The notes: generated by a model from the letters alone, not told the origin. Positions 10,591-22,399 are shown, counted from the stretch's first letter. The stretch is 64,000 bases of DNA from Knufia peltigerae (GCA_030247855.1 JAPDRN010000048.1:1-64000); one strand, 5' to 3'. Made by a program: numbers and translations.

Positions 10591-11340
10591 ATGGCCATCA
10601 CCCCTGAAACTCCCGTCGTGCTCATCTCTGGTGCGAACCAAGGTATTGGTCTGGCGGCCGCAAAGATCCTCGCGGTCAAACACAAATACCACGTCGTGAT
10701 CGGTTCTCGTAATGTCGCCGCAGGAGAAGCCGCCGCAAAGACCATTTCGTCTGAAGGTGGTTCAGCGAGTCGCGTCCAACTCGACTTGACATCCGACGAC
10801 ACAATCGCCACAACAGTCAAGTACATCTCCGACACTTACGGTCGGCTGGACGTCCTGATCAACAACGGCGGTGTACTTATGGACGTCGACCACGCCTCCC
10901 ACCTCAGCACCCGGGAACTATTCACTCGTACCTTCAACACCAACGTCATCGGCACCGCCTGTCTCACCGAAGCCTGTCTCCCTCTTTTAAGGAAATCATC
11001 ATCACACCCACGGATCGTGTTCGTCTCTTCGACCATGGGTTCCCTCAAAGTTGCCACCGACAAGGACGCCATGTTTTATTCCATGGACTTCAAGGCATAC
11101 GACTCGAGTAAAGCCGCCTTCAACATGCTGGCCTTGAATTACGCCCGCATGTTGAGTGACGTTGGTGGATTGGTCAATTGTGTCTGTCCGGGAGTCGTGC
11201 AGACAAACTTGACCTCGTACAACCAGGAAAACGGACACACTCCGGAAGTCGGTGCGAAGAGGATCGTGGAACTCGCCACGCTTCCCAAGGGGGGTGAAAC
11301 TGCGACTTTCTCGGACATGAATGGTCCTATACCTTGGTAA
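10591..11340 (+). CDS. Classical short-chain dehydrogenase/reductase
   Basis: Single exon of 249 residues, the standard length of classical SDRs. The cofactor motif SGANQGIG is at 13-20, NNGG (for NNAG) at 91-94, catalytic Ser at about 146 and Y170-D-S-S-K174. The SGANQGIGL motif and the length resemble carbonyl-reductase-like fungal SDRs acting on ketones or quinones with NADPH, but the substrate cannot be read from sequence. It starts 15 bp after the motif-poor leader, at an ATG preceded by CCGTC. Its 3' end converges with the dual-zinc regulator, 158 bp apart. That proximity hints at, but does not show, a regulatory link. Confidence 0.82.
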   Translation: MAITPETPVVLISGANQGIGLAAAKILAVKHKYHVVIGSRNVAAGEAAAKTISSEGGSASRVQLDLTSDDTIATTVKYISDTYGRLDVLINNGGVLMDVDHASHLSTRELFTRTFNTNVIGTACLTEACLPLLRKSSSHPRIVFVSSTMGSLKVATDKDAMFYSMDFKAYDSSKAAFNMLALNYARMLSDVGGLVNCVCPGVVQTNLTSYNQENGHTPEVGAKRIVELATLPKGGETATFSDMNGPIPW

Positions 11341-11498
11341 GTGTTTCGGGTTCGGATGGCTTGAAGAGTAGGCGAGAAGTTGGGAATCTGGATTGAAAAT
11401 CGCTAGAGTTCCAAGAACCCCGGTATGTTCAGATCGATAAAAACATAGAGCAGTCGGATTTAGTCAACCTCGATTTGATAGACAAAAAGATCAAAATC

Positions 11499-13264
11499 TT
11501 ACACCACAAGATCGGCGGCAGATTCCAAAATCAATCCAAGGTAGTCGATACTGCAATGCCACTCGTCCAATCTTTTCGTGGAGAAACGTGTCTCCTTTAC
11601 CAAGTCACCAAACGTCATTAGTCTGTCTGTCTCGAACGAGTCTGCATAGGCCGCGCTCCAAACCGAGTCCGACCGGGCTTCCCAGGCATGTCTTGGCGAG
11701 GGCAGTGGCAGTGCCATGAAATTATTCGTTAGAGGACAATCATGACCAATGAAGATGTTGAAAACACGATTGATGAGGTAGTAAATCAATAGAGATCTGT
11801 AAGTCAACAGTCAGTTTCTAGTTTGTAGCCAAGTATTTATCGTGGATACGAACCGTCGTCGACCCTCCTTGAAAGCCCAGAGACTCCATGTTGTAGTACG
11901 GTCATTTCGAGATTCTGGAACCAAGTCTTCAATGCCACAATGGTCGAGATATACAGCGCAAAGAGCCTGTTGGTGATGATGGTGAGTAATTTTTTTTCTA
12001 ACGGAGAGGTGGGGAGAGGCAAGAAGGACAGAAGGAGGAAGAGGGAGAAGAAACAAGAGATCGCAATCACATATGAAAGACATACATACCTTCATTGACG
12101 AAATCATTTCTACATCCCGAGATGTATACCCGGTATCATCCTCGGCCCGCATGATCATGTAAACAAAGTAAGCTTGAAGTGCGGCAAGGAGGTCTTTAGC
12201 CGAGAATCTATGCATCTCCCGTACCAGACGATCCTGTTCCGCTCGTATCGTCCGCCACACGAACGCACCGTTGACGGTATTTCTCGAACAAAAAATCTGA
12301 GCGATTGACATGCAGTTTGCAATCGGCTCGGGAAGGTCGTGACCCTGGTGTGTATGGATGAAGGGAGGGAATGTCTCTCGTCGCAACATCATGCGAGGGA
12401 ACGAGCGAAGCATCCGCACCACCCTCGACGCGTGGGTCTGTGACACGGAACTGGGCATGTAGATGGGTTGCATCACCCATTTTTCCGCGTCGCCATAGAC
12501 AGACCACGAAGCATAAGGGTCCGAAGGGAAGAAAAACTTGGACCACAACCGATCGTCGTACGTGTTCCTCCCTTGGATCTCGTGCATGAGTCGTTGTTGC
12601 GAGGAGGAGGAAGTGGCGCTTGGCTCCAAAGACAGCTGCTGCTGCTGAGAAAGTTGTTGGCTCGACATGATGTGGGCGTCGTCGTCGTCGTCGTCGAGAG
12701 ATGATACGAGAGTGCTACCTATCAGAGTACCATCGATACCCAGCAAGTCTGATACCTCGTCATTGAACACCGAGTCTCGGAAGGCATCATCGTCGTCGCC
12801 CAGGGTCGCTGCTGGAGGATGCGCAGTGGTACAAGAGTTTCTTGTTTCTTTTTGTAAATCATCGATGATCGGTTCCGCACTTTCAAACTCGGTAGCCACA
12901 TCTTCTTGTTCCGCTGCAGTCGTACCCGGTATTTCGGCTGGCCTTGAATTTGCTATAGGAGCAATCTTTTTGCTGCCGTAAATGCAAGACAGCCCGTGCT
13001 TTTTACATCGCTGGCATTGTTCTTCAAAACTACATTTGGCTTTGGCAGAACGACATGCAGCGCAGGCCTGAGAGCGACGTTTGTGACGACCTTGGGCTTT
13101 TCGACAATAAGTAGTGTGTCGAGTGTATGCGTTTTCTATTGCATGGACTTAGCATAACGTCCAAGAGTAATTAAGACGGTGTACCTTGATATGAGGAGGG
13201 ACCCACCTGTAGTGAATGGCTTTTCACAAATGTGACAGAATTGTATTCTTGCACTTTGTGACAT
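11499..13264 (-). CDS. Transcription factor with C2HC finger plus Zn2Cys6 cluster
   Basis: Four exons (13264-13207, 13135-12090, 11966-11854, 11796-11499) give 504 residues. Residues 10-30 form C-x2-C-x12-H-x3-C. Fourteen residues later is a textbook fungal binuclear cluster, C44-x2-C47-x6-C54-x5-C60-x2-C63-x6-C70. The middle contains acidic runs (DDDD, DDDDDD), a Gln-rich stretch and then a helical domain (SRVVRMLRSFPRMMLRRETF onward) like the regulatory regions of zinc-cluster factors. Splicing of the first exon is supported because it completes the finger in frame. The 123-bp intron between exons 2 and 3 contains a polypyrimidine tract. It is nuclear and DNA-binding by family. The target is unknown, but the flanking SDR and FAD oxidoreductase are natural candidates. 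Confidence 0.83.
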
Positions 13265-13994
13265 TTTTGCCAATATCGGTCAGTTTGGTTAATCAGAGAC
13301 AATAAAATTATATTGATCCAAGAAGCTTGCTCGATGCTCACACGAATACGAGTACTGACTGACTGCCATGTCGTGGTTGGAATTCTGCGACTCGGAATGG
13401 TTCTTGTTACGGCCGAAACCGCTGACAAATAACACTCACATCCTCAAAGGGTCACTTCTGTAGAAACATATTGGCGTCTGCTCGACCGTAAAATTAAAAC
13501 AACGTGTATCTAAATATGTCAGGCCTGACATGGTCTTCCAGGGTCTTCTTACCTGGAGAATAGGACTATGGCAAGACTACGGGAATTCTCGTTGCGAGCC
13601 CAACACTTCATCAGCGAGAAGTTGCACCATGTTCCCGCGTACTATGGCAGACGACAAGACAGGTGACCTGCCATGGCACATTGTCGAGAACATGCCATTG
13701 TCCACAATGACATGCCATGCTACCAACGCATCACATACTAGCAGATGACGCTGGGAGCTTCGGGGTTCGGAATGAGAGAGGATGAAAGGCGAGAACGAGG
13801 TCACGTGCAAGGCTGTCCCCCTGCATATACGATACATGACGACGGTGATAGATTTTGAGGACCTTAAACATTCCCTCGACTGGGAGCTGCCATCCAAGAA
13901 CTGTTGGTCCAAGAGACCTACAAGCCTTCTTCGTAAACCATCCTCTGTTTTAGTCCTCTGCTGTTCTATACTTCTCAAAAGTGCTCGCTCAAGC
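13265..13994. promoter_or_regulatory. Shared upstream region of regulator and FAD oxidoreductase
   Basis: These 730 bp lie between divergent start codons of the zinc regulator (minus) and the FAD oxidoreductase (plus). It includes near-repeats of ACATGCCAT around 13665-13720, among them an interrupted inverted CATTGT/ACAATG. It could hold sites for the adjacent regulator, which is an inference. Confidence 0.4.
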
Positions 13995-15762
13995 ATGATC
14001 TACGACGTCGCCATCATCGGGGCTGGGCCATGCGGACTAGCAACCGCAGCCAGGTTGCGTGAGTCAACGCCCTCAGCTCTCTTCACCGACGATGAGCACG
14101 AGAGATATTGGCGGAGGTTCAAACGTACAGAGACGATTGAGACCGAGAAGAAACGCCAGCGAAAAGCAAGCAGCGCATCCACTTCGTCAAAACCCGAGCC
14201 GCCATCAAGGTCGATGATTGTGCTCGATGCACATTCAAATCAATGGATGTCTGCATGGAAAGAGAGGTTTAAGCACTTGCAAATTGAACACCTTCGGAGT
14301 CCTCTGTTTTTCCATCCAGATCCCCGAGATCGAGACGGACTTTTAGGCTACTCGCATTTCCATGATCGTGCTGAAGAGTTGCACGAAATCCATAATGTTG
14401 TTGGCAGGGAGCTCAGCAAGCACCGAACAAAGAAGAAGCGCGATAAGTATGAAGATTGCTATTGATAGAATTTTCGCTCGACTGAATGTACTTAGGAAGG
14501 TTGCTCGACATCTCCGTATCGATGATAGAGACCGTGTCGACTACTTCACACCGTCCACCCAATTGTTTGACGACTTTTGCGAGGATATTATCGATCGTTA
14601 CCAGCTCCACAACATGATAGTGCAAGCACGGGTTCAGCACATAGATTATGGAGATCTTGGAAGTGTGACAAACCCCAAAGTGTTTGCATTGACAACAGAT
14701 CAAGGCACGATCTTTTCAAAAACGGTCGTATTGGCAGTCGGGCCAGGTGCCAAGCCACAGATTCCACTTGACTGCCACCTTCGTCTTGACATGCACCAGG
14801 GTAGTGTGTGCCATTGTTTCGAAGAGGTCGGATCCTCTTGTGTACCGGATCATGTATCATGCAAGATAAAGGAGAGACAACCTACATCGGTGGTTGTAGT
14901 TGGAGGAGGGTTGACCAGCGCGCAAATTGCTGATCTACTTCTCTCACGAGGAGTTACGAAGGTATTCCTGCTATTGCGAGGCAAGTACAAGTTGAAACAT
15001 TTCGACGTGGATCTCGAGTGGGTGTCAAAGGTCCGCAACCAGCAGATGTCAGTATTCTGGTCCGCAGATAGTGATGAGGGTACGTTGTGGAGTCAGAATG
15101 GCTTTCTGAAGTGGCTAACTGGGGGATTAGAGAGATTCGAAATGCTGAAAATGGCTCGGAACGGAGGAAGCATCACACCTTCCTATGACAAGATCTTGAA
15201 GAGACATGTTGCAAATGGCCGACTTCGCATTCTTCCATATACGTGTATCGAAGATGGCACTTGGTGTGGCACAAGTCAAACTTGGACTCTTTGGCTCTCA
15301 TCAATATCGAACTCCGAAAACGTTCTGTCGGGGATCGATCATGTTATATATGCTACAGGGTCGGCTCCGAATATTTGCAATGTTCCCTGCATGCAACGAA
15401 TGTTGACGGAATACCCTCTTGAATCCATCAATGGGCTGGCAAGAATTACTGAAGACTTGATGTGGCAAGACGACGTTCCATTGTTTCTCACCGGTGGTCT
15501 TGCTGGTTTGCGGCTTGGACCAGGAGCTGCGAACTTGGCAGGTGCAAGGCAAGGTGCTGAGAGGATTGCTTGGAAGATTGACGAAATACTGGGAAGACCA
15601 GAGGTGGATGTGGATGGTTCGGAGTCCGGGAGTACTCCAACAGCAGAAGAGGCACTTTTACTGAGCCCAAGCAAAATCTCTCTGAGTCGAGACAGGAGCG
15701 AGTTTACTGGATCTTTCAACAACCAATTTGAGGCTCTCAGTATACAGCCTGATCGAATTTAA
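13995..15762 (+). CDS. FAD/NAD(P)-binding oxidoreductase (monooxygenase-like)
   Basis: Two exons, 13995-14446 and 14496-15762, with a 49-bp intron (gtatga..ttag) give 572 residues. The N-terminus is a dinucleotide-binding fold, YDVAIIGAGPCGLATAARL (GxGxxG at 9-14). A second Rossmann motif, VVVVGGGLTSAQIADLLL, lies near residue 285. Near the end are YATGSAP and F-L-T-G-G-L-A-G-L-R-L-G-P-G-A, typical of the FAD closing motif. The two-fold architecture fits the SidA/lysine-N-hydroxylase and YdhS-like flavoprotein group, so a flavin monooxygenase or pyridine-nucleotide oxidoreductase is likely. The substrate is not known. The frame is open 71 codons upstream of the chosen ATG, but the fold begins right at 13995. 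It diverges from the zinc regulator. Confidence 0.78.
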
Positions 15763-16215
15763 GATGGCGGACAGCTGCGATATAGAGTCTTCAACCCCCT
15801 CAAACAAGCAAATAACATTGCAAATGTCCCTAGATGTGAAAGAATAGCTCGGTAAATCTTTGTCGATCTTTGTCGATCTTTGTACAGCCAACGAAGGATC
15901 AGGTGCGCGTTGGCCGGCGCCGGCTTCAGGGAGATGAGAATGTAATAGTTGATTTTTGGTGCGTCGATTCGCTAGTCCTGTTGCTTTTGGGATCCGCCAT
16001 ACCCTGGGCACCATATGGTGTCACATCCCAATCCATGACACCATGATCCTCGGGATAGATAAAGCTTCCACAATATGTTTCTCTAGATCGACGGCTGATC
16101 TTTAAGAGGAAGATAGCATCGCAAATAAGCCATGGAATGCTCTTGCAGGAGCAACGATGCTTTGATTACCGAAGCTGAAGTTCTTCAAGAACGCGTCCTT
16201 GCGTGTGATCGTATT
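15763..16215. other. Convergent 3' region with short tandem repeat
   Basis: The region lies between convergent gene ends. A 10-bp unit, ATCTTTGTCG, is repeated 2.7 times at 15856-15882. Nothing else is recognised. Confidence 0.5.
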
Positions 16216-16920
16216 TCATGGCCGCTGCGAGACGTTATTGTCTGACTTCCACCGCCAAACGCACCATTCGATCAAGCATTCGTCGTCCCAGTCCTTGACA
16301 TCTGCCTGCTCTTTGCCTTCTTCAATAGCCTCCAATCCTCCCGCTTCTAGAAGCTGCCATAACTCACGAAGGTGATCCAGGTAAGCAACGCGCAAGGGAT
16401 AAGCTATGATCACTCTAGCCAACGGCCCCGGAGTGAGCCATCGCAGGATTGTCCTCGACAGAAGTTCAGGATGTTCTTCGCTATAAATCGTGTCCGCTGC
16501 CAAGATCACCGAGGCAGGGTCTTTGGCTGGGGTGAGAGTGCTTCCGTCCTCGAGGCTGAGCAGCTCCGGTGAGTCCCAATCAAGTGAGCCACAGTTGACA
16601 CGATTCCCGGTGCATTTCAAATTCAGGGCGATGTTTGCAGCAATGCCAGGGAGAAGTGGTGCCAAGTCTGTCAAACAGACTGGTGTCTCCCACACCGTGG
16701 CGGCGGTCAACCCGACAAGTCCAGTCCCAGAGCCAAGCTCCAGGATCGGCAATGAGCTCGAGCGAGATGGTTGCACATCAAGTGTATGGAGCTGCCTGGC
16801 AAGGACAAAGGAACTGGTCCATGTTTGCAAGCTCAATTGTTGGGCTCGTAGTTCAGGCTCGGTTATTCTGATCGACACTGTCTGGCCGTGTCCAATAGGG
16901 ACCTGGAAAGCCCGTGACAT
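16216..16920 (-). CDS. Family-16 (lysine) methyltransferase, FAM86/Rrg1-like
   Basis: Single exon of 234 residues. The SAM-binding motif I is L-P-I-L-E-L-G-S-G-T-G-L-V-G (about 58-70). It is preceded by L-S-L-Q-T-W-T-S-S-F-V-L-A, equivalent to the GLKTWASS segment of FAM86/Rrg1-type enzymes. Later come C-G-S-L-D-W and V-I-L-A-A-D-T-I-Y, the D-x-x-Y motif of Methyltransf_16. Members methylate lysines on translation factors and other proteins in the cytosol. Homologs usually have 50-100 more residues at the N-terminus. Here the frame upstream reads M-N-D-I-F-L-V-T-A-D-L-Q-Y and then TGA before this ATG. An unrecognised intron or a shortened N-terminus is therefore possible. Confidence 0.78.
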   Translation of the reverse strand: MSRAFQVPIGHGQTVSIRITEPELRAQQLSLQTWTSSFVLARQLHTLDVQPSRSSSLPILELGSGTGLVGLTAATVWETPVCLTDLAPLLPGIAANIALNLKCTGNRVNCGSLDWDSPELLSLEDGSTLTPAKDPASVILAADTIYSEEHPELLSRTILRWLTPGPLARVIIAYPLRVAYLDHLRELWQLLEAGGLEAIEEGKEQADVKDWDDECLIEWCVWRWKSDNNVSQRP

Positions 16921-17962
16921 CGGACTCTTGCTCTTGGAATGCCAGCGTCAGTACTGTAGGTCTGCAGTAACGAGGAAAATATCATTCATCTTTAGAATTT
17001 CGAACGTTTGGAACAGCCCTGCCAAGACCTGTGGGAAAAAGATGGATGACTAAGCACTTTCAATATCGACCATATCGACGACCATCGCCATCACCCTGGT
17101 ACAGTATTGTTCAGTTCGATGAGGGAATCTAGTCCGTTCTGTGTTGTAGACGAGACCATTTTGCTGTGCTTATTGGTTGAATTCAGATGATATTGCACAC
17201 CAGCTTACTTCCTTGTCGAGATTCGAGTCTGTCTTCTACTTGTCCTTTTTGATCTCTCATATTCGCTTATCTACTGGATCCTTTGCCCTGCATCATCAGT
17301 GCGGCCTCAAAGCACGTGCCCAATATCCAGCACGTAGGACAATCCCTGTAGGTATCTACCGTACCATTACTCCATGCTCCGTACTATCTTCCCATATCAG
17401 CATGGAGTGCCACGGCAGAGAGCGACTGACAGCCAGACTGATCTCGGCTCGTCCTTGGGGCCACTGTACATACTCGGAAACCCGATAAACCTCCGCCCAC
17501 CTCTACTGTATCCTTGTACCTTTATCTATCCCGCCAAATTCCAGAATACGAGCGGTCTGCTGCTGGGGCCCCCCACATTATCTCCGCTGATCCTGTATCG
17601 CGTGGCGTCTTTCAGGGGTGGGCGAAGGGTCATGGGCCACGGATAGGGAACCTGGGCGTTCGGCTTTTCGCGCCGCACAGAGGGCACGATACGCAGATTG
17701 CCGAAAATACTCGACACCCGCCGTAGTCGACATCAATCGACCTCTCGGAGGTTGCAGCACGAATCCAGGCCACTGTAAGTCGATGACCGATAACGAGGCC
17801 ATCATGATGGTTGCGAGCTAGGCGTATCCGTTCGCATATCGGCACCCAGCTACTCCATACAAGCTCGAGACATCATATATATAATGCAATGGAGGCAGTG
17901 TTCTCACGGTATAGCTGACCTCCATACTTTTGTTTTCGCCACTCCACCTCTCGGAAAGGAAA
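16921..17962. promoter_or_regulatory. Divergent upstream region of methyltransferase and MFS permease
   Basis: About 1 kb between divergent starts. It has a TATA-like run close to the permease and pyrimidine-rich tracts around 17220-17260. No gene is supported. Confidence 0.45.
17876..17884 (+). promoter_or_regulatory. Candidate TATA box of the MFS permease
   Basis: TATATATAA lies 79 bp upstream of the permease ATG at 17963, a reasonable distance for a fungal core promoter. It is sequence-only evidence. Confidence 0.4.
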
Positions 17963-19894
17963 ATGTCTGTCGAAAACACCCAAAAGTCCCTCGCCGGCGA
18001 CGTCGTCGCCCGCCCAGAGAAAGAATTTGATGTCGACGAAAAGCAAACCGGGCATGACTTCGACACAGGGGATATAATTGACACTGCCGGTAAGCCCTCG
18101 CGTCCCTGGTCCAGCAAATGCGTATTGCTCTTATGACACTGACGAAATATTTTTCCGGGTCTAGATTATACCCCCGAGCAGTACAAGAAGATCAGATGGA
18201 AGGCAGACCTTTACCTGATGCCTTTGCTGTAAGTTCGCCCCCATGAACTTGACCCGCTCATGTCGTTCCGTGGCTAATTGGTGCTTAATCAAGTTTCTTC
18301 GTCGATGGTATCCAAATCGTCGACAAGAACGCCATCAGTATCCAGGCCGTGTTTGGCATGCGCCAGGACACCAACCTCCACGGCCAACAGTACCAGTGGC
18401 TGACGACCATTTTCTACTTGATATACCTGGTGGCCGAATTCCCGTCGGTTTACATCCTGCAGAGGTGGAAGGTCGGCTGGACCTTGAGCTTCTACATGCT
18501 GGGCTGGGGCGTGTGCGTCATCTGCATCAGCGCCGCCCAGAACTTCGCCACCCTGATTGCCCTGCGTGCCCTCCAGGGTATGTTCGAGAGTGCCGTCAAG
18601 CCCGGCTTCCTGCAAATCACCCAGGCCTGGTACAAGACCGAAGAGCACTCCAGCCGTTCCCTCCTGTGGCAGTCGTCCGAAGGTGTCATCGCCGTCATCT
18701 GTAACTTGATCCTGTACGGCATCGCCCGACACGCCGAACACCACTCTGGCCTCGCCGCCTGGCGATGCGTCTCGCTGTTCCTGGGTGCCCTCACCATCGT
18801 CGGTTCGGTCTGGAGTTTCTTCATTCTCGGAACGCCCCACGAAGTGCGATGGTTGAGCAACGAGGAGAAGCGTATCGCGTATGTTCTATTCCAACTTCCA
18901 AGACTCTCCATACCCATGGAGTGGACTCGCACTGACTGAAGACATAAACAGGACTGCCCGTGTTATTGAGAACGGCGCTGGTCAAGACACCACCGGTAAA
19001 CGATGGGATTGGGACCAAGTTTGGGAGGCGCTGCGCGACCCTCAATTCTACTTTTCATTTCTCAACACCTTCATCACTTGCATTCCCAACGGGTGAGTGA
19101 TTCCCGACTCTACATGCTTATCTTTTGTCCTTGAGCTATAACTAACCGACGTCGTTCGTAACAGTGGCATCACTTCGTTCGCATACCTCATGTACGAATC
19201 CTTTGGGTTTGACTCATATCAGTCCATGTTGTACGGTCTGCCTCGTATCTCGGTCTACACCTTCCTCTTCATCGGTGTGGCGTGGTACACACAAAAGGTC
19301 CAGAACCAACGTCTCTGGATTACCTTGCCCTGCTGTCTTATCCCTTTTGCGGGCATGCTGGCCATGTCTCTACTACCAAACGACCCACAGTACAAGTGGA
19401 TCAAATGGGGAATGTTCATGTTGACGATCGTTTTTAACCTCGCCACCTTTGTGGCCTGGAGTTTGCGTAAGTTTCTCGGTGTCCCCTCTCCTCATTTGCC
19501 GCGACCACGCGGTTCAACCCCCTTCAAGCCCACCAAACGTACTGACATGTCTACAACAGTACCCTCCAACTTTCTCGGCAAGACAAAATACTCCTTCTCC
19601 TCCGGCATGACCTTGGTCGCTTACTGCACGGGCAACATGGTCGGCTCTCAGGTCTTCCGGACCAAGGACGCCCCTCGGTACACCCTGGGGACCATCGTCT
19701 GTTCCGCCTGTTTCGGGTTGCAGTTCTTCGTCCTCCTCTGCTGGCGTCTGTACTACATGTGGGAGAACAAGCGCCGTGACCGCCTCATGGTCGAGATGGG
19801 CGTTTCCGAGGAAGACCGCGTGCGCCTGGCCAGGGAGCTGGGTCAACAGGACAAGACCGATCGCCAGAACATTTACATTCGGTACGCCATGTAA
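17963..19894 (+). CDS. MFS permease of the Dal5/allantoate (ACS) family
   Basis: Six exons (17963-18089, 18165-18228, 18294-18878, 18952-19092, 19165-19466, 19560-19894) give 517 residues. After a soluble N-terminus, the start of the transporter core reads K-I-R-W-K-A-D-L-Y-L-M-P, then F-F-V-D-G-I-Q-I-V-D-K-N-A. That is the signature opening of Dal5-like anion:cation symporters, which import allantoate, vitamins or other small organic acids. Twelve hydrophobic segments can be counted, for example TIFYLIYLVAEFPSVYIL, ALRALQGMFESAVKPGF and YGLPRISVYTFLFIGVAWY. The last exon ends in Q-N-I-Y-I-R-Y-A-M, as many family members do. The exon joins all keep frame. Its substrate cannot be inferred. The 3' end converges on the TDT channel gene. 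Confidence 0.87.
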
Positions 19895-20720
19895 AAATAA
19901 AGAGAAAAAGAGTTGGGAAAGAGATTGGATAACCCAGGACACACATGGCCAGGTGGAAACAAATGGGTTGGGTTTTTTTGTGTAAACTTGACGACACATG
20001 GCGAGAATTTGTCTGACTGATGAGATGGTGACAATCGATCGGATCATCAACAAAGCTGGTATTTATTATTGAATAGCTGTTTCTCGACAATGTGATTCTG
20101 CCCACCATACAATCGCTTCCCACGGCTTTTAAGAAGTTCTGTTATTGAACTTTGAGTTCTAAAATCTAGCGGGTGATTCCCTTCGTACCGACTCAGGAGC
20201 AGGCGGAGGGCTTTCGGTGTAAGAGAGATGATCAATAACCCTTCGACCATCCGTCGAAGTAGGACTGGGGTTTGGAGCAGAGTTCACGTCTGTCGTATGT
20301 CGAGTACAACTCTGTAAGGAAAGGCCGAGCCGACCGCCTCCCACTGTAAGTCGGACTGGCTTAGTCATCGCCTCTCAGGCCCAAATGGCGACATCTTGCT
20401 GAGGTTCTAGATTATCGAACCGGGTTCTGGAGAGGCCCAGATTGGCAGCCGAGTTCAATGAGACCCATAGAAAGATAGGCAGCACTTTGGGTTGTTATCA
20501 ATGGACTCAGAATCCAATCACGCCGTGCTCAAGTGGCTATTGACCAACGACATGTTGAGGAAACGGGCGCAGTTCACACAAAGTAATATTCAATGTGGTC
20601 GTTTTCACACAATGTAGTTGATCATTCTATCCTGTGTGAACTTTTCGTGTTCAATGACAACAAAATGGGCTCAAAACAGCTGTACCAGTATATGCGAAAA
20701 CAACCATTCAGAAAAGGATG
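19895..20720. other. Convergent 3' intergenic region
   Basis: The region lies between the 3' ends of the MFS permease and the TDT channel. Small ORFs have no family resemblance, and I see nothing else. Confidence 0.45.
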
Positions 20721-22399
20721 TCAAGCTTCCGAACCAGCTTCCGCTCGAGATTGATTCGTCCTCGTCCGCTGCACGGGTTTGAAGCCTCCCTCGGTCTTGT
20801 CCTCTCCCTTTTCGGGCCACAAGACCTGTTTCTTGACGATGGCCCTGACCATGCACGCGACCACCATGGCCCAGGCCAAGATCAGGGCGACGGTCATGAC
20901 GCAACCGATGACCCTGATGGCGTCGACGTCGAACGCCTCGGCCACGGCGAAGGTGGCTGTGGTCAAGGCCGTCTGGGGGAAGATGAAGCTGAACCACGTC
21001 ATGGCGAACGGCATGTGGTGGTCGGTGTGCAGGCACTGCGCGTTGGACAACAGACTGATGAAAAAGAACCACCACGCCAGACCCCACAACCAGAGTGACA
21101 TCCAGTTCGCGCAGAGCCGGAGGATGCGCGCGGCCAACAGGCCCGGCACGGCCATGAACTCGTAGGTCGGGTTGGAGCCGATGACCTTCTGGAGGTTCTG
21201 GGCCATGCCGATGGTGCCGCTGACCGTAAAGGCCGACGGTCCCACGGACACGAACATCCCCGGCCGGAGAGGTTCAGCGGGCAACTTCTGCGTCATGAGT
21301 CGATAGACGAACGCCGAGTAGATGGTCAGGGAGACCAGGAACCCGATTCCCTGGATGGTGAACCCTGCAATGATGATCCGGATGGCGTGAGACATGTTGC
21401 TGATCTTCTCGGAAAGGTTCGCGGCGTGCGGGCCTACGATCAGTAAGGGGTACGCAGGGAAGATCCAGACGGGAGTCATCCGCGCAATGGTAAACGTCAA
21501 CGTCGACCACAGGATGAAGTAGATGAGGATGCTGAGGCCGATGGCGACACCGCAGTCGAACCAAAAGAGTACGACGACGGTGTGTTGGAGCCAAGCACCG
21601 ACCGAACCGGCGCCGTATTCGACGATGTTGATGAGGATCGTCCCGAACGACACGGCGAACGCGGGGACGAAAAGTGACTCGGTGGGATGGGTCAGACTTG
21701 CTTTGAAAGTCCAAGGGTACAGCACGAAGCGGGTGATGATCATGGCCCAGATGATGAGGTAGCAGACAATGTTTAACAGGAAGAAGATGAGGCCGATGGT
21801 ATACAGGCCTTTGAATCTGTATGGTACTATTTGGCATCAATTTTTTCCAAGTCAGTCTCAAACAATTGTCCGCGTCAAAAAGTAGTCAAAAAGAAAACAA
21901 AAACAACAAACGTAGAAACCTTACCATCGTGCAGCACATTGGCTATACCACCGGTGGCCATGGTCAGAGTGAACCATGCCCAAGTGACGTGTTGCATCCT
22001 TTGCTTCCAGGACAGGTTCTTGGGTTTTTCGGCCTCATCGTCGCCACCGTCGTCGTCGCACTGGACCTCTGTCTCTCTATCATCATCGTCGTCATTGTCG
22101 TTGTCGCCCCGGCCGGTGGCGGTTCGTGCCATGGTCTCACGGTGATGCGTCGTCGTCACCGGGTCATATTGGGAATATTCGCGGATCAACTGGGAGTGGA
22201 CCGGTGGTAGATCTGAGTCTTCTTCGATGGTGGGAGTCCGCCAACCCTCGTGGCCCAGATATGGCCTCGCAGTTATATCGAGGCAGCCGTCTTCGTCACC
22301 TGGATGATGGTGGTGGTGCAGCTCTCCGGTGCCAGTTCTTTGCATCACGTATCCATGGACATTGGGAGGAAGTGTAGCCCGACGGACTACGGGCGACAT
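20721..22399 (-). CDS. TDT-family (SLAC1/TehA/Ssu1-like) anion channel/transporter
   Basis: Two exons, 22399-21925 and 21826-20721, with a 98-bp intron give 526 residues. The first 125 residues are soluble, with a His run (H5) and a long Asp/Asn run. The core begins W-F-T-L-T-M-A-T-G-G-I-A-N-V, followed by V-P-Y-R-F-K-G-L-Y-T-I-G. This is the opening of fungal C4-dicarboxylate/malate and sulfite transporters. About ten hydrophobic helices follow, including SVGPSAFTVSGTIGMAQNL, the family's P-x-G-x-x region. Yeast Ssu1 exports sulfite and S. pombe Mae1 imports malate. Sequence alone does not choose between them. The tail is basic, then ends A-G-S-E-A. The start lies in good context, and no other ATG would add domain sequence. 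Confidence 0.85.

Noticed and set aside
13577..13996. 139-codon minus-strand ORF between the regulator and FAD gene
   Set aside because: It overlaps the divergent promoter, has no family resemblance and covers the start of the FAD gene.
13995..22399. Classical secondary-metabolite cluster
   Set aside because: No polyketide synthase, NRPS, terpene cyclase or prenyltransferase gene is present. The methyltransferase belongs to a protein-lysine family.
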